Positions 8,096 to 17,169 of a stretch of DNA of 64,000 nucleotides are shown one piece after another (the first letter of the stretch is position 1; every line of letters begins with the position of its first letter). Made by a program: the position numbers and the translations under genes. Source of the DNA: DASZTV01 sp035548125 (lineage in GTDB: Bacteria > Actinomycetota > Actinomycetes > JAFAQI01); assembly GCA_035548125.1 (NCBI GenBank), contig DASZTV010000104.1, positions 1 through 64,000 on the forward strand, written 5' to 3'. Below the pieces are notes generated by a model. It saw only the letters and a list, made by a program, of their open reading frames with translations, did no database searches and had not been told where the DNA came from.

Positions 8096-8605
8096 GTGAA
8101 CAAGCGACCCGGTGTCACGGCGTTTCTCGCGGTCCTGCTCGTCGCGGCGCTGGCCTTCACGACGACGCTTGCCATCATCGAAACGCATCGCGCGCACCAG
8201 GCGAAATCCACGGCGAACACCCGATCCGATGTGGCGAAGGCCGCTGCCGCGCTCGCAACGCTGCTGTTCACGTACGACTACCACGACCTGGCGAAGACCC
8301 AGCAACAGCTAGAGGCGCTGTCCGCCGGCGGATTCGCGCAACGCGAGAGCTCTCAGAGCGACGCCGTGCAGGAGCAGCTGCGCAAGGCGCAGGCGGTGGG
8401 TTCGGCCAACGTCAAGGAGGTCACGGTCTCGGACGCGAGCGGCAGCCGCGCGACAGCGTTCGTGATCGTCGCGACGCACGTCACGAGCACGCAGGGCAAG
8501 GCCGACGGGATCGCCTACCTGCACCTCGATCTTCAGCTCGTCGGCAAGTTCTGGAAGGTCGACGACGTGCAGAACCTCAACCCGTCGGCTCAGCCGTCGA
8601 GCTGA
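8096..8605 (+). CDS. Mce-associated-type single-pass membrane protein
   Basis: This 169-residue protein has one N-terminal membrane segment (~8-27) and an extracytoplasmic domain. The layout of an Ala-rich helix, the LLFTYDYHDLAKTQQQLEALSAGGFAQRES region and a C-terminal beta domain (GIAYLHLDLQLVGKFWKVDDVQNL) matches mycobacterial Mce-associated membrane proteins, which have an NTF2-like outer domain. No mce genes are in the window, so a role in lipid import is only a family-based guess. It begins 14 nt after the secreted-protein gene. Its end overlaps the convergent flavoprotein gene by 16 nt. Confidence 0.7.
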   Translation: MNKRPGVTAFLAVLLVAALAFTTTLAIIETHRAHQAKSTANTRSDVAKAAAALATLLFTYDYHDLAKTQQQLEALSAGGFAQRESSQSDAVQEQLRKAQAVGSANVKEVTVSDASGSRATAFVIVATHVTSTQGKADGIAYLHLDLQLVGKFWKVDDVQNLNPSAQPSS

Positions 8606-9714
8606 CCGGCGAACCGCTCCGCGACCTCGAGGTAGCCCGCGACCATCTCCTCCACGACCTGCCGGGCGGGCTTGACGTGGTCCATCAGACCCACTCCCTG
8701 CCCCACGAAGTACGTGGCGAGGCTCTCGGCGCCGCTGCCTGCGGTACGGGCATCCCGCGCGATCCGCACCTGGGCGTTGGCCACCAGCATGCTCTGCAGG
8801 GGCATCGGCAGCGGCGAGGGCGCGGAGTCCGCCTCCCACTCGTCGGTCCACGGCGTACGGAGCATCCGTGCGGGCTTGCCGGTCAAGGACCGGGAACGGA
8901 CGGTGTCGCTCGACGTCGCCGCCAGGAACTTCTGCTTCACGACCGGGTCGGTCTCCGCCTCGGCGGTGGTCAGCCAGACCGAGCCGCACCAGACGCCCTG
9001 CGCACCGAGCGCCATCGCCGCGGCGACCTGCTCCCCGGTAACGATGCCGCCGGCCGCCAGCACAGGGGTCGGGGCGACTGCCTTCACCACTTCCGGCACC
9101 AAGACCATCGTCGACACCTGGCCGGTGTGACCACCCGCCTCGGTGCCCTGGGCCACGATGACGTCCACGCCGGCGTTCACCTGACGCTGCGCATGGGACT
9201 TGGCGCCGACGAGGGCCGCGACGACGATGTCTCGGGCGTGCGCTCGGTCGATCAGCTCCGGCGTCGGCGGGCCGAGCGCACTGGCCAGCAGCCGGATGTC
9301 GTGGGCGAGCGCGACGTCGAGAAGGGTGGAGTTCGCCTCCGGTGACACGCTCATGACGCCGCGACGCGTGCCCACCCCCTCGGGGATCTCGGGGACGCCG
9401 TGCCGACTGAGGATGTCGTTGACGAAGGCCACACGATCCGCGGGGATCAGCTCATCGTCCTTGCTCTTGTCGGAGAGCTCGCCACTGGTCGGGACGAAGT
9501 TGACCGGCAACAGCAGGTCGACGCCGTAGGACTTGCCGTTGACCTGTTCGTCGATCCAGGCCAGGTCGGTCTCCAACCCTTCGGGGCTGTGAGCCACCGC
9601 GCCCAGGACGCCGATGCCACCGGCGTTCGTCACGGCCGCGACGACGTCGCGACAGTGGCTGAAGGCGAAGATCGGGTATTCGATGCCGAGCCGGTCACAG
9701 AGCGGAGTGCGCAT
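8590..9714 (-). CDS. Nitronate monooxygenase-like FMN flavoprotein
   Basis: This 374-residue TIM-barrel FMN enzyme belongs to the 2-nitropropane dioxygenase/nitronate monooxygenase superfamily. Recognisable parts are the N-terminal LCDRLGIEYPI, the flavin/active-site stretch AQGTEAGGHTG with the conserved His, AAGGI for phosphate binding, and ALGAQGVWCGSVWL. Members oxidise nitronates or act as enoyl reductases and other flavin oxidoreductases, so the substrate is not fixed by sequence. ATG 9714 lies 5 nt after a -10-like AATAAT, so it may be leaderless. The stop overlaps the convergent membrane-protein gene by 16 nt. Confidence 0.88.
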   Translation of the reverse strand: MRTPLCDRLGIEYPIFAFSHCRDVVAAVTNAGGIGVLGAVAHSPEGLETDLAWIDEQVNGKSYGVDLLLPVNFVPTSGELSDKSKDDELIPADRVAFVNDILSRHGVPEIPEGVGTRRGVMSVSPEANSTLLDVALAHDIRLLASALGPPTPELIDRAHARDIVVAALVGAKSHAQRQVNAGVDVIVAQGTEAGGHTGQVSTMVLVPEVVKAVAPTPVLAAGGIVTGEQVAAAMALGAQGVWCGSVWLTTAEAETDPVVKQKFLAATSSDTVRSRSLTGKPARMLRTPWTDEWEADSAPSPLPMPLQSMLVANAQVRIARDARTAGSGAESLATYFVGQGVGLMDHVKPARQVVEEMVAGYLEVAERFAGQLDG

Positions 9715-9724
9715 ACCGCATTAT

Positions 9725-10228
9725 TCAGCCAGCCGCTCCGGCGCGCAGCGAGATGTCGTTGCAGGCCTCGCAGACCTCCTGTGGCACGAGGCCGATCCGC
9801 ATCAGCCCGGCGAACACCGTGCAGCCCAGACAGATCGCGAAGATCGACTCGAGACCGGACGCCATCACCAGGCAGCCGAGAAGGACCTGGGCCGGGAGCG
9901 GATGTCCCAGCGCCAGCACGACCACCCCGGCGACCGTGAAGGCCGCACCCACCGCCTGCGCGAAGCGCTTCGGCGGACCGGCCACGAACCTGGGCTCACC
10001 CAACCGCGGCGCCGCGACCTTCATCGCGAAGCTGCCGAGCGGGCTGAGGGTCGGGCCGGTGAGCACGCGCGCGACGAACCCGTACGCGAGCACCGCGGTC
10101 CCCCACAGCCAGGCGTGGCTCACGGTCGCGCTCAGCGCCAGCAGCAGGATGCTCGTCACGAGCACGACGCCTGCGACGGTCCGCGCCGCCTTCTCGTTCA
10201 CCGGGTTGGGGAAGCCGAACACCTTCAC
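9725..10228 (-). CDS. DUF4395 integral membrane protein
   Basis: This 167-residue protein has an N-terminal FGFPNPVNEKAAR motif and four hydrophobic segments. A CLGCTVFAGL motif near the C-terminus gives a CxxC pair next to the membrane. This is the DUF4395 pattern, often found near thiol-disulfide or sulfurtransferase genes in actinobacteria, although none is adjacent here. The open frame runs further upstream into the divergent promoter. I chose GTG 10228, where conserved sequence begins; another GTG two codons later is possible. It precedes the flavoprotein gene by 10 nt on the same strand and may share its transcript. Confidence 0.8.
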   Translation of the reverse strand: MKVFGFPNPVNEKAARTVAGVVLVTSILLLALSATVSHAWLWGTAVLAYGFVARVLTGPTLSPLGSFAMKVAAPRLGEPRFVAGPPKRFAQAVGAAFTVAGVVVLALGHPLPAQVLLGCLVMASGLESIFAICLGCTVFAGLMRIGLVPQEVCEACNDISLRAGAAG

Positions 10229-10266
10229 CCGCCCATTATCGGCGCCCGATTTGTGGCTTGGGTCAC

Positions 10267-10327
10267 GACACGTGTCACCTTCACAACACGCACCACCCTT
10301 GCCGCGCGTGTCCGGCCCTTTTATGTT
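10267..10327 (+). promoter_or_regulatory. Leaderless promoter of the anchored secreted protein, with upstream palindrome
   Basis: TTGCCG (10299-10304), a 17-nt spacer and TATGTT (10322-10327) form a -35/-10 pair. The hexamer is exactly 6 nt before GTG 10334, and no ribosome-binding site is visible. About 20 nt upstream of the -35 a perfect 10-bp palindrome GACACGTGTC (10267-10276) could be an activator or repressor site for this gene or the divergent DUF4395 gene. Confidence 0.6.
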
Positions 10328-10333
10328 CCTGAA

Positions 10334-11758
10334 GTGGCACAGCAGCGTCGAGGTTCGCGATTTGCGCTTTCTCTGGTCGCAACCCTGGTCGCAGCGCAGA
10401 CGCTGAGCACCGCGTCCACCGCGACCGCGGCCAGCACGACAAGCACGTCGGCGTTCATCCCCGGCAGCGCGGTCGCCACCTCTCAGGCGTTCGCCTTCGA
10501 CCCCCGCAACGCCGGGTTGGCCGCCACCATCACGCTCGGCCGATCCGTGGCGCAGTACCGCAACGAGCTCGCGCAGGCCTCGGCCCAAGCGCTTGACCTC
10601 GGCCTGATCGGAAGCTCGCTGACCGTCCAGTGCAGCTCGCTGCCGCCGACGCTCACTCCGGAACAGCTGCCGAAGCCGATCGCGGCAGAGTCGAATGCCG
10701 GAGCGTCGGAGTCGGACACCGATCTCGGCGGCACGACCAACCCGCTCGGCGCTGCGGTGGGCGGCAGATCACACGTTCAGGCGACCCCGGCGCCGGACGA
10801 GGACTCCCTCGGAAGCTTCGACGGGGGCTTCATCGACATTCCCGGCGTGATCTCCGTTCACGGGCTTTCCAGCAGCGCCCACGCTCACTACTACGTCGGG
10901 CATGCCCGACTCGCCGAGTCGACCGCTGATGTCGGCTCAGTCGACCTTGGCCCCGTGAAGCTCGGCGGGTTGCACTGGCAGACCTCCGTGCGGACCGGCT
11001 CGAAGCCCGCATCGTCCTCGACCTTCACGGTCTCGACGGTCAGCATCGGCGGGACGAAACTGCCGACCGCATCGACCGACGCGCTGGTGTCGACGCTGAA
11101 AGCGGTCAACAAGGCGCTCGGCCCCACCGGCCTGCACATCTTGATGCCGCAGGTGAGCCACGCCGACAAGCAGCTCGCGATGACCCCACTGTCGATCGGG
11201 ATCAAGCACTCTGCGCTCGGCAAGATGCTGCTCGTCCCGATCCTGAACGCGATTCACACGATCTTCGATCCGGTTGCGACGACGATCAACAAGTCGTTCT
11301 GCACGTTCGGCAGCGTCTACGGCGCGCTGAACCTGATGATCGCCGCGCTTGACGGCATCGGACAGTTCGACATCTCCCTCGGCGGAACCACGGCGGCGAC
11401 AGACGACGCGACCTACGCCAACCCGTTCGGCAACGGTGGCGACGACACGCCGCCGAACCTCGGCGGGACAACGGCGCCACCGCCGTCCGGCGGAGACCTC
11501 GGCAACCCCGGCAAGGTCGACATCCCGCCGTTGCCCGACGCAACCGGGACGGTGCCTCCGGCCCCCGCTCCCCAGGTTGCCGGGCGCGAAGTCGCGGCGA
11601 GCTGCTCGACGACCAGCCCCGCCGGACGACCGACCTGTGGCAGAGGCGCGGGCCTCGCCGTGGGGCTCATCGCACTCGCGGCACTGGGGGGTATCGCGGC
11701 AGCGGACTTCTTCGTCGTACGGCGGCGAAGGCGACTGGCAAGGATGGCGATCACATGA
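10334..11758 (+). CDS. Secreted, C-terminally membrane-anchored protein of transporter cassette A
   Basis: The 474-residue product has an N-terminal signal peptide (basic start, hydrophobic ALSLVATLVAAQTLSTAST). A ~340-residue outer domain follows, then a Pro/Gly-rich linker and a C-terminal transmembrane segment (GLAVGLIALAALGGIAAADFF) ending in VVRRRRRL. It should therefore be a cell-surface protein facing outward. No LPxTG motif is visible. I do not recognise the fold. It starts at GTG 10334 (apparently leaderless) and lies 52 nt upstream of the substrate-binding gene. Cassette B has a shorter protein with the same plan (signal, outer domain, Pro-rich stretch, C-terminal anchor), which suggests a shared accessory role in substrate capture. 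Confidence 0.8.
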   Translation: MAQQRRGSRFALSLVATLVAAQTLSTASTATAASTTSTSAFIPGSAVATSQAFAFDPRNAGLAATITLGRSVAQYRNELAQASAQALDLGLIGSSLTVQCSSLPPTLTPEQLPKPIAAESNAGASESDTDLGGTTNPLGAAVGGRSHVQATPAPDEDSLGSFDGGFIDIPGVISVHGLSSSAHAHYYVGHARLAESTADVGSVDLGPVKLGGLHWQTSVRTGSKPASSSTFTVSTVSIGGTKLPTASTDALVSTLKAVNKALGPTGLHILMPQVSHADKQLAMTPLSIGIKHSALGKMLLVPILNAIHTIFDPVATTINKSFCTFGSVYGALNLMIAALDGIGQFDISLGGTTAATDDATYANPFGNGGDDTPPNLGGTTAPPPSGGDLGNPGKVDIPPLPDATGTVPPAPAPQVAGREVAASCSTTSPAGRPTCGRGAGLAVGLIALAALGGIAAADFFVVRRRRRLARMAIT

Positions 11759-11810
11759 ACTGTGCCGGCGACGCTGGCTCCCCCGTAGGGCGCCGGGCGG
11801 GGACCAGCAC

Positions 11811-13451
11811 GTGACAGACACTCCCCCGCCCGTACGCCCATTGCTGCGCGGTTACGGACCACTCGCGTGCCTGCTCGTTGCCTTCGTGCTGATGGCTGCC
11901 TTCGTGCCGACGGATGCACCGCAGAAGGTCACCGTCACGACAGCGGGTCAGGGCTCGCCGGGTGACATCACCCCCACGAGCCCGACCGGAGCCCTCCCCG
12001 GCGACGAGCCCGGCGGCAAGACGGGCAGCTCACCCGTCGGCGGTTCGGTGCCGAGCACCTCGGCGACGGGCGCTCCGATCTCTGCACCGAAGGGCTGTAA
12101 AGGGCCCCAGGTCCAAGGCGACCCGTATTCGCCGCCCTGCATCTCCTTCTCCGGCAACAACGGCGGCGCGACCACCCGCGGCGTGACGGGCAAGACCATC
12201 ACGATCGCCTACCGGATCACCGGAGACCCGACCTTCCAGCAGACCCTGGCCCGGATCGGCGGCGCCCAGTTCGACGACACCCAGGCGGACACCAACCGCA
12301 CGATCCAAGGCCTCGCGGACTACTTCAACACCCATTTCCAGTTCTACGGCCGCAAGCTGGTGTTCAAGTTCTTCAACGGGCACGGCTCACAGAGCAACGA
12401 GATCCTCGGTGGCGGTCAGGCGCTGGCTGCCGCCGATGCGCTCAAGGTCGCGACCGGCATCAAGGCCTTCGGTGACATGAGTGCCGGCACCGAGCCCTAC
12501 GCCGACGCCCTATCGCGCGACAAGGTCATGAACTTCGGTGTTCCGTACATGTCACAGCGGTGGTTCGAGCAGCGCGCGCCGTACTCCTGGAGCATCGCGA
12601 CCGACTGCACCGGGGTCAGCCAGGCGGTCGCCCAGGTCGGAGTCCGGCAGCTCGCCGGCAAGAAGGCCGTCTTCGCCGGGTCGGATCTGGCGGGGCAAAC
12701 CCGGAAGTTCGCGACCATCGCGCCCGACAACCCCTGGTACCAGGAGTGCGTCCAGAACGGCGACAACATCTACAAGCGGTCCGGCAAGCCGGTGCCTCTG
12801 AACGTGCCCTACCAGCTCAACCTCGCGACCCTCGCGAACCAGGCAGCGAGCATCATCTCCAAGCTCAAGGCCAACCACATCACGACTGTCGTCTGCGGGT
12901 GCGACCCGATTCTTCCGGTGTACCTGACGCAGCGCGCCGATGAGCAGAACTACTTCCCCGAGTGGGCCGTCGTGGGCGTCGCACTGACGGATCAGGACAT
13001 CGTGGGCCAGCTGTTCGACCAGGCGGAGTGGGCCCACGCCTTCGGCGTGACCTATCAGGGCCCGACCCTCCCGTTCCCCGCAACGCTCGGCTACGCGGCG
13101 TACAAGTCGGTGCGAACCGACGAGCCGGCGCGCTTCGTGAACCTGATCTACGCGCAGATGTACATGCTCGCCCTTGGGATACAACTCGCGGGCCCCGATC
13201 TCACCCCGGAGAACTTCGAGAGGGGCATGCGTTCTTACCCCACGAGCGCAACGAGTGAGTTCGGCACCTGGGGCTTCCCGCCCGGCCACTTCTCGCCGAC
13301 GCTCGACGGCGCGGAGATCTACTGGGATCCGAATGCGACCTCGGTCTACAACAACCGGAAAGGCGCGTACGTCTTCGCGAGTCGGCGGTACACGCTCCAG
13401 AACCTGCCGAGCGGCAACTTCCCGCACAAGCCCTACAAGGGCAGGCAGTAA
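11811..13451 (+). CDS. Membrane-anchored HAAT substrate-binding protein, cassette A
   Basis: This 546-residue periplasmic-binding-fold protein (type I, LivJ-like) has an N-terminal membrane anchor (LACLLVAFVLMAAFV) instead of a lipobox. A ~60-residue Thr/Ser/Pro/Gly linker follows, then the binding domain from about residue 115 (TGKTITIAYRITGDP). A Cys pair just before the domain (PKGCKGP...SPPCISF) may form a disulfide. Later motifs (QNYFPEWAVVGVALTDQD, AGPDLTPENFERGMRSYP) are shared with the paralogue of cassette B. The ligand is unknown. I chose GTG 11811, preceded by GGGCGGGGA at 7 nt; the upstream frame is a shadow. The fused transporter starts 5 nt after its stop. Confidence 0.88.
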   Translation: MTDTPPPVRPLLRGYGPLACLLVAFVLMAAFVPTDAPQKVTVTTAGQGSPGDITPTSPTGALPGDEPGGKTGSSPVGGSVPSTSATGAPISAPKGCKGPQVQGDPYSPPCISFSGNNGGATTRGVTGKTITIAYRITGDPTFQQTLARIGGAQFDDTQADTNRTIQGLADYFNTHFQFYGRKLVFKFFNGHGSQSNEILGGGQALAAADALKVATGIKAFGDMSAGTEPYADALSRDKVMNFGVPYMSQRWFEQRAPYSWSIATDCTGVSQAVAQVGVRQLAGKKAVFAGSDLAGQTRKFATIAPDNPWYQECVQNGDNIYKRSGKPVPLNVPYQLNLATLANQAASIISKLKANHITTVVCGCDPILPVYLTQRADEQNYFPEWAVVGVALTDQDIVGQLFDQAEWAHAFGVTYQGPTLPFPATLGYAAYKSVRTDEPARFVNLIYAQMYMLALGIQLAGPDLTPENFERGMRSYPTSATSEFGTWGFPPGHFSPTLDGAEIYWDPNATSVYNNRKGAYVFASRRYTLQNLPSGNFPHKPYKGRQ

Positions 13452-13456
13452 CAGAC

Positions 13457-16400
13457 GTGGTCGCAATGCCCGAGGTGGTCAAGCGCCACGGGGCGATCAG
13501 CACCGGCGCCGGCGTGCTGGTCGCGATCGTCGTCGTCTGCCTGGCCTCGCCCGGCCACGCACCGTTCGGCATTGTGCTCCAAGGCGCGCTGTTCGGGTCG
13601 ATCATCGGACTTCAGGCGCTCGGCCTGGTCCTGACCTACCGCTCCGACCGAATCGTCAACTTCGCCTATGGATCGATGGGTGGGGTCGGCGGCACGATCG
13701 CAGCGATGCTCTACCTCGGGCAGGGGTGGAACTGGCCGTTGGCAGTGGCGGCCGGGCTGGTGTCCGGTGCGCTGCTCGGAGCCCTCACCGAGATCCTGGT
13801 CATTCGCCGCTTCGCCAAGTCATCGCGGCTGATCCTCACCGTCGCGACCATCGGCCTCGCGCAGGTGCTGGGCGGCATCCAGCTGCTGCTGCCGGGATGG
13901 CTGGGCGGGCCGTCGCTCGTCGGAGGCTTCTCCACGGCGCTCTCGCACCACAGCCTGAACGTCGGTCCGGTGCTGTTCACCGGAAACGACCTCGTCACGG
14001 TGCTGGCGGTGCCGATCGTGATCGTCGCGCTCGGGTGGTACCTGCTGCGTACCGATTCGGGCATCGCGGTGCGGGCGATTGCCGACAACCGCGACCGTGC
14101 GTTGCTGCTCGGCGTGCCGGTACGGCGGATGGCGACCATCGTCTGGACCGTCGCGGGGCTGCTCGCGACGATCGCCGTGATCCTGCCCGCGCCGTCGCAG
14201 GGTCTGACGATCGACGCCGCTGCTGGTCCTTCGCTGCTGCTTCCGGCACTTGCCGCGGCGGTGCTCGCCTACAAGGAGTCGCTCCCGATCGCGGTCGTCG
14301 CCGGGATCGGGCTCGGCATCCTCCAGCAGCTCGTGGCGTGGAACTTCACCAAGGCGTCGGCGCCTGACGTCGCCTTCCTGATCGTGATCCTGCTCGCGCT
14401 GCTGCTGCTCCCCGGACAGCGCGGGAGGCGCGAAGGCGCCCAGGAGACATCACTGTCCGCGGGAGGCACAGCGCGCGAGATCCCGGCTCAGCTTCGGCGA
14501 CTGCCGGAGGTCGTGGCAGCCCGGCTCAGCGGCAAGGTGGCGCTGCTTGCGCTGGTCGTGTTCGCGCCCCTCGCGTTCGACGCTCCCACCGTCCGGATCT
14601 TCAGCACCACCGCGATCTACGCGATCGTCGCGGTGTCGCTCGTCCTGCTCACCGGTTGGTCGGGGCAGGTCAGCCTGGGGCAGTACGCCTTCGTGGGCTT
14701 CGGCGGCGTGCTGGTCGGCAACCTGATGAACCACTGGAACCTCGACTTCTTCGTCTGCCTGGTCGCCGCCGCCGCTGCGGGCGCCTTCCTGGCCGTGCTG
14801 GTCGGGCTCCCGGCGCTGCGGATTCAAGGTCTCGATCTCGCCGTGACCACCCTTGCGCTGGCTGTCGCGGCGGATGCGTTCTTCTTCAACCCGACGAACT
14901 TCTCGTCGCTGATCCCCAACACGATCACCCGCCCGGTGCTGTGGAAGCGGTTCAACCTCGACCTCAACACCGCGACCTCGGCAACGAATGCAGAACGAAC
15001 GCTCTACTTCCTCTGTCTCGGCGTTCTGCTCGTTGCGATCGCGATCGTGGTCGGGCTGCGTCGCACCCGGCCGGGACGGGTCATGATCGCCACCCGGGAC
15101 AACCCTCGTGCCGCTGCGGCGATGGCGGTTCCGACCACCCGGATAAAGCTCGTCGGCTTCGTCGTCGCCGGCGCCATCGCCGGAATCGCCGGCGGGCTGC
15201 ACGCGGTGATCCAGACGAGCATCGGCTACCACACGTACGAGCCGGCCGAGAGCCTTCTCGTGTTCTCGATGGTGATCATCGGCGGTGTCGACTCGATCAT
15301 GGGCGCCCTGCTCGGCGTCGTACTCATCGAGTGGGCGGTCTACACCTGGCCGCAGTACCAGCTGGTCATCACCGGGGCGGCACTCCTGTTCATCCTGCAG
15401 GTGCTTCCGGGCGGGCTCGGCTCGGTCGTCTTCGCGTTGCGGGATCGGCTGCTCAAGGTCGTCGCGCGGCGACGCGGGATCGATCTCACTGCCTCGGCCG
15501 ACGGCGCGGTCTCCGCTGCGCCGGTGGACGACGTCTCACCGGCGGCGAAGCAAGAAGTCTCAGGAGCGTTGCTGCGCTGCGACGGCGTCGAGGCGAGCTA
15601 CGGCAGCATGCAGGTCCTCTTCGGCGTCGACCTCGACGTCGCCGACGGCGAGATCGTCGCGCTGCTCGGGACGAACGGCGCCGGGAAGTCCACGATGCTC
15701 AAGGCGGTCGCGGGGCTGCTGTCGGCGTCTCCCGGCAAGGTCTGGTTCGACGGCGCCGACATCACGAAGCTGAGCACCGAGGCCCGCGCGGCCAGGGGCT
15801 TGTCGCTGGTGCCCGCGAAGTCGATCTTCCCGTCACTCAACGTTGCCGAGAACCTCCGCGTCGCGGCGTGGCTGGTCCGAAAGGACAAGACGCAGATCGC
15901 CGCGGGTCGCGCCAAGGCGTTCGAGCTGTTCGGCCAGCTTGCCGACCGGGAGCGCCAGCTCGCCGGAACGATGTCCGGCGGTCAGCAGCAGATGCTGTCA
16001 CTCGCGATGGCACTGCAGTCGAAGCCGAAGATGCTGCTGATCGACGAGCTGTCGCTCGGCCTTGCACCTTCGGTCGTCGGTCGCCTGCTCGAAGTCGTTC
16101 GCGAGCTCTCCGCCGACGGCGTCACGATCGTCATCGTCGAGCAGTCGGTGAGCGTCGCCCTCGAGGTCGCGGAGCGGGCCGAGTTCCTCGAGCGGGGAAC
16201 GGTCAGGTTCGCCGGACCCACGGCCGAGCTGCTCGAGCGCACCGACGTGCTCCGCTCGGTCTTCATCGGAGGCGCGGCCGCCGATGTCATGACGTCGTCC
16301 AACGGCCGCAAGCCGCGAAAGAAGTCCGCGAAGACGACGGCGAAGGAGCTCGCGGAGATCGTCGCGCGACCGACGGTTCTCGAGTGCTTCGACGTCGGGA

Positions 16401-17137
16401 AGTCCTTCGGGGCCGTCAGGGTGCTCAACGACATCGGCCTGCAGGTCCACAAGGGCGAGATCGTCGGGCTGATCGGGCACAACGGGGCCGGGAAGACCAC
16501 GTTGTTCGACGTGATCTGTGGCTTCCTTCCGGCCGATGCGGGCCGCGTCGTACTCGGCGGTTCCGACGTCACCGACTTCGGGCCCTCCGACCGCGCCATC
16601 ATCGGCCTCGGACGCTCCTTCCAAGAGGCTCGGCTGTTCCCGGGACTGAGCGTCGCCGAGACCGTCGCGGTCTCCCTCGAGCGACACCTCGAGTCCCGTG
16701 ACCTGGTCGCCGCGGCGCTACGACTTCCGGCATCGACGCTCTCCGAGGCGGCAGCATCGGAACGCGTTCACGAGCTGTTGGCGCTGCTCGGGCTGTCGAA
16801 GTACGCCGACACCCTTGTCGGTGAGCTGTCCACGGGCACCCGAAGGATCGTTGAGCTCGCCTGCGTCATGGCGCAGCGACCCGCCGTCGTACTCCTCGAC
16901 GAGCCAACGGCCGGCGTCGCGCAGAAGGAGACCGAGGCGCTCGGGCCGCTCCTGCGAAAGGTGCGCGACGAGACGGGCGCCACCCTCCTGGTCATCGACC
17001 ACGACATGCCACTGCTGACCTCGTTGTGCGACCGGCTGGTTGCGCTCGAGCTCGGGCAGGTCATCGCGGAAGGCGCACCGGCGGACGTGCTGGACGACGA
17101 GCGGGTCGTCGAGTCCTACCTCGGCGTGGCAGGCTAA
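13457..17137 (+). CDS. Single-chain LivH-LivM-LivF-LivG ABC importer fusion, cassette A
   Basis: This one 1226-residue frame carries all four core components of a HAAT importer. LivH-like permease is at ~15-320 (QALGLVLTYRSDRIVNFAYG), LivM-like permease at ~340-675 (LLTGWSGQVSLGQYAF), LivF-like ATPase at ~705-945 and LivG-like ATPase at ~974-1226. The first ATPase has Walker A GTNGAGKST (738-746), signature MSGGQQQ (839-845) and Walker B LLIDELSLGLAP. The second has Walker A GHNGAGKTT (1007-1015), the degenerate signature LSTGTRR (1124-1130), LLDEPTAG and the H-loop IDHDM. Two-part LivM-LivG fusions are familiar in actinobacteria; a four-part one is unusual. It is directly downstream of its binding-protein gene (5 nt). 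GTG 13457 was chosen; ATG 13466 is an alternative. Confidence 0.93.
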   Translation: MVAMPEVVKRHGAISTGAGVLVAIVVVCLASPGHAPFGIVLQGALFGSIIGLQALGLVLTYRSDRIVNFAYGSMGGVGGTIAAMLYLGQGWNWPLAVAAGLVSGALLGALTEILVIRRFAKSSRLILTVATIGLAQVLGGIQLLLPGWLGGPSLVGGFSTALSHHSLNVGPVLFTGNDLVTVLAVPIVIVALGWYLLRTDSGIAVRAIADNRDRALLLGVPVRRMATIVWTVAGLLATIAVILPAPSQGLTIDAAAGPSLLLPALAAAVLAYKESLPIAVVAGIGLGILQQLVAWNFTKASAPDVAFLIVILLALLLLPGQRGRREGAQETSLSAGGTAREIPAQLRRLPEVVAARLSGKVALLALVVFAPLAFDAPTVRIFSTTAIYAIVAVSLVLLTGWSGQVSLGQYAFVGFGGVLVGNLMNHWNLDFFVCLVAAAAAGAFLAVLVGLPALRIQGLDLAVTTLALAVAADAFFFNPTNFSSLIPNTITRPVLWKRFNLDLNTATSATNAERTLYFLCLGVLLVAIAIVVGLRRTRPGRVMIATRDNPRAAAAMAVPTTRIKLVGFVVAGAIAGIAGGLHAVIQTSIGYHTYEPAESLLVFSMVIIGGVDSIMGALLGVVLIEWAVYTWPQYQLVITGAALLFILQVLPGGLGSVVFALRDRLLKVVARRRGIDLTASADGAVSAAPVDDVSPAAKQEVSGALLRCDGVEASYGSMQVLFGVDLDVADGEIVALLGTNGAGKSTMLKAVAGLLSASPGKVWFDGADITKLSTEARAARGLSLVPAKSIFPSLNVAENLRVAAWLVRKDKTQIAAGRAKAFELFGQLADRERQLAGTMSGGQQQMLSLAMALQSKPKMLLIDELSLGLAPSVVGRLLEVVRELSADGVTIVIVEQSVSVALEVAERAEFLERGTVRFAGPTAELLERTDVLRSVFIGGAAADVMTSSNGRKPRKKSAKTTAKELAEIVARPTVLECFDVGKSFGAVRVLNDIGLQVHKGEIVGLIGHNGAGKTTLFDVICGFLPADAGRVVLGGSDVTDFGPSDRAIIGLGRSFQEARLFPGLSVAETVAVSLERHLESRDLVAAALRLPASTLSEAAASERVHELLALLGLSKYADTLVGELSTGTRRIVELACVMAQRPAVVLLDEPTAGVAQKETEALGPLLRKVRDETGATLLVIDHDMPLLTSLCDRLVALELGQVIAEGAPADVLDDERVVESYLGVAG

Positions 17138-17169
17138 CGCCCCGGGGGATCTCAACGCAGGGGGCAGCG

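Noticed and set aside
9614..10333. Upstream extension of the anchored-protein frame
   Set aside because: It is antisense to the DUF4395 and flavoprotein genes and lacks family features. The signal peptide starts at GTG 10334.
16826..16846. Degenerate ABC signature LSTGTRR in the LivG parts of the fusions as a sign of inactivity
   Set aside because: LivG proteins usually deviate from LSGGQ (the stand-alone copy here has LPYGVQK), and Walker A, Walker B Glu and H-loop are intact.
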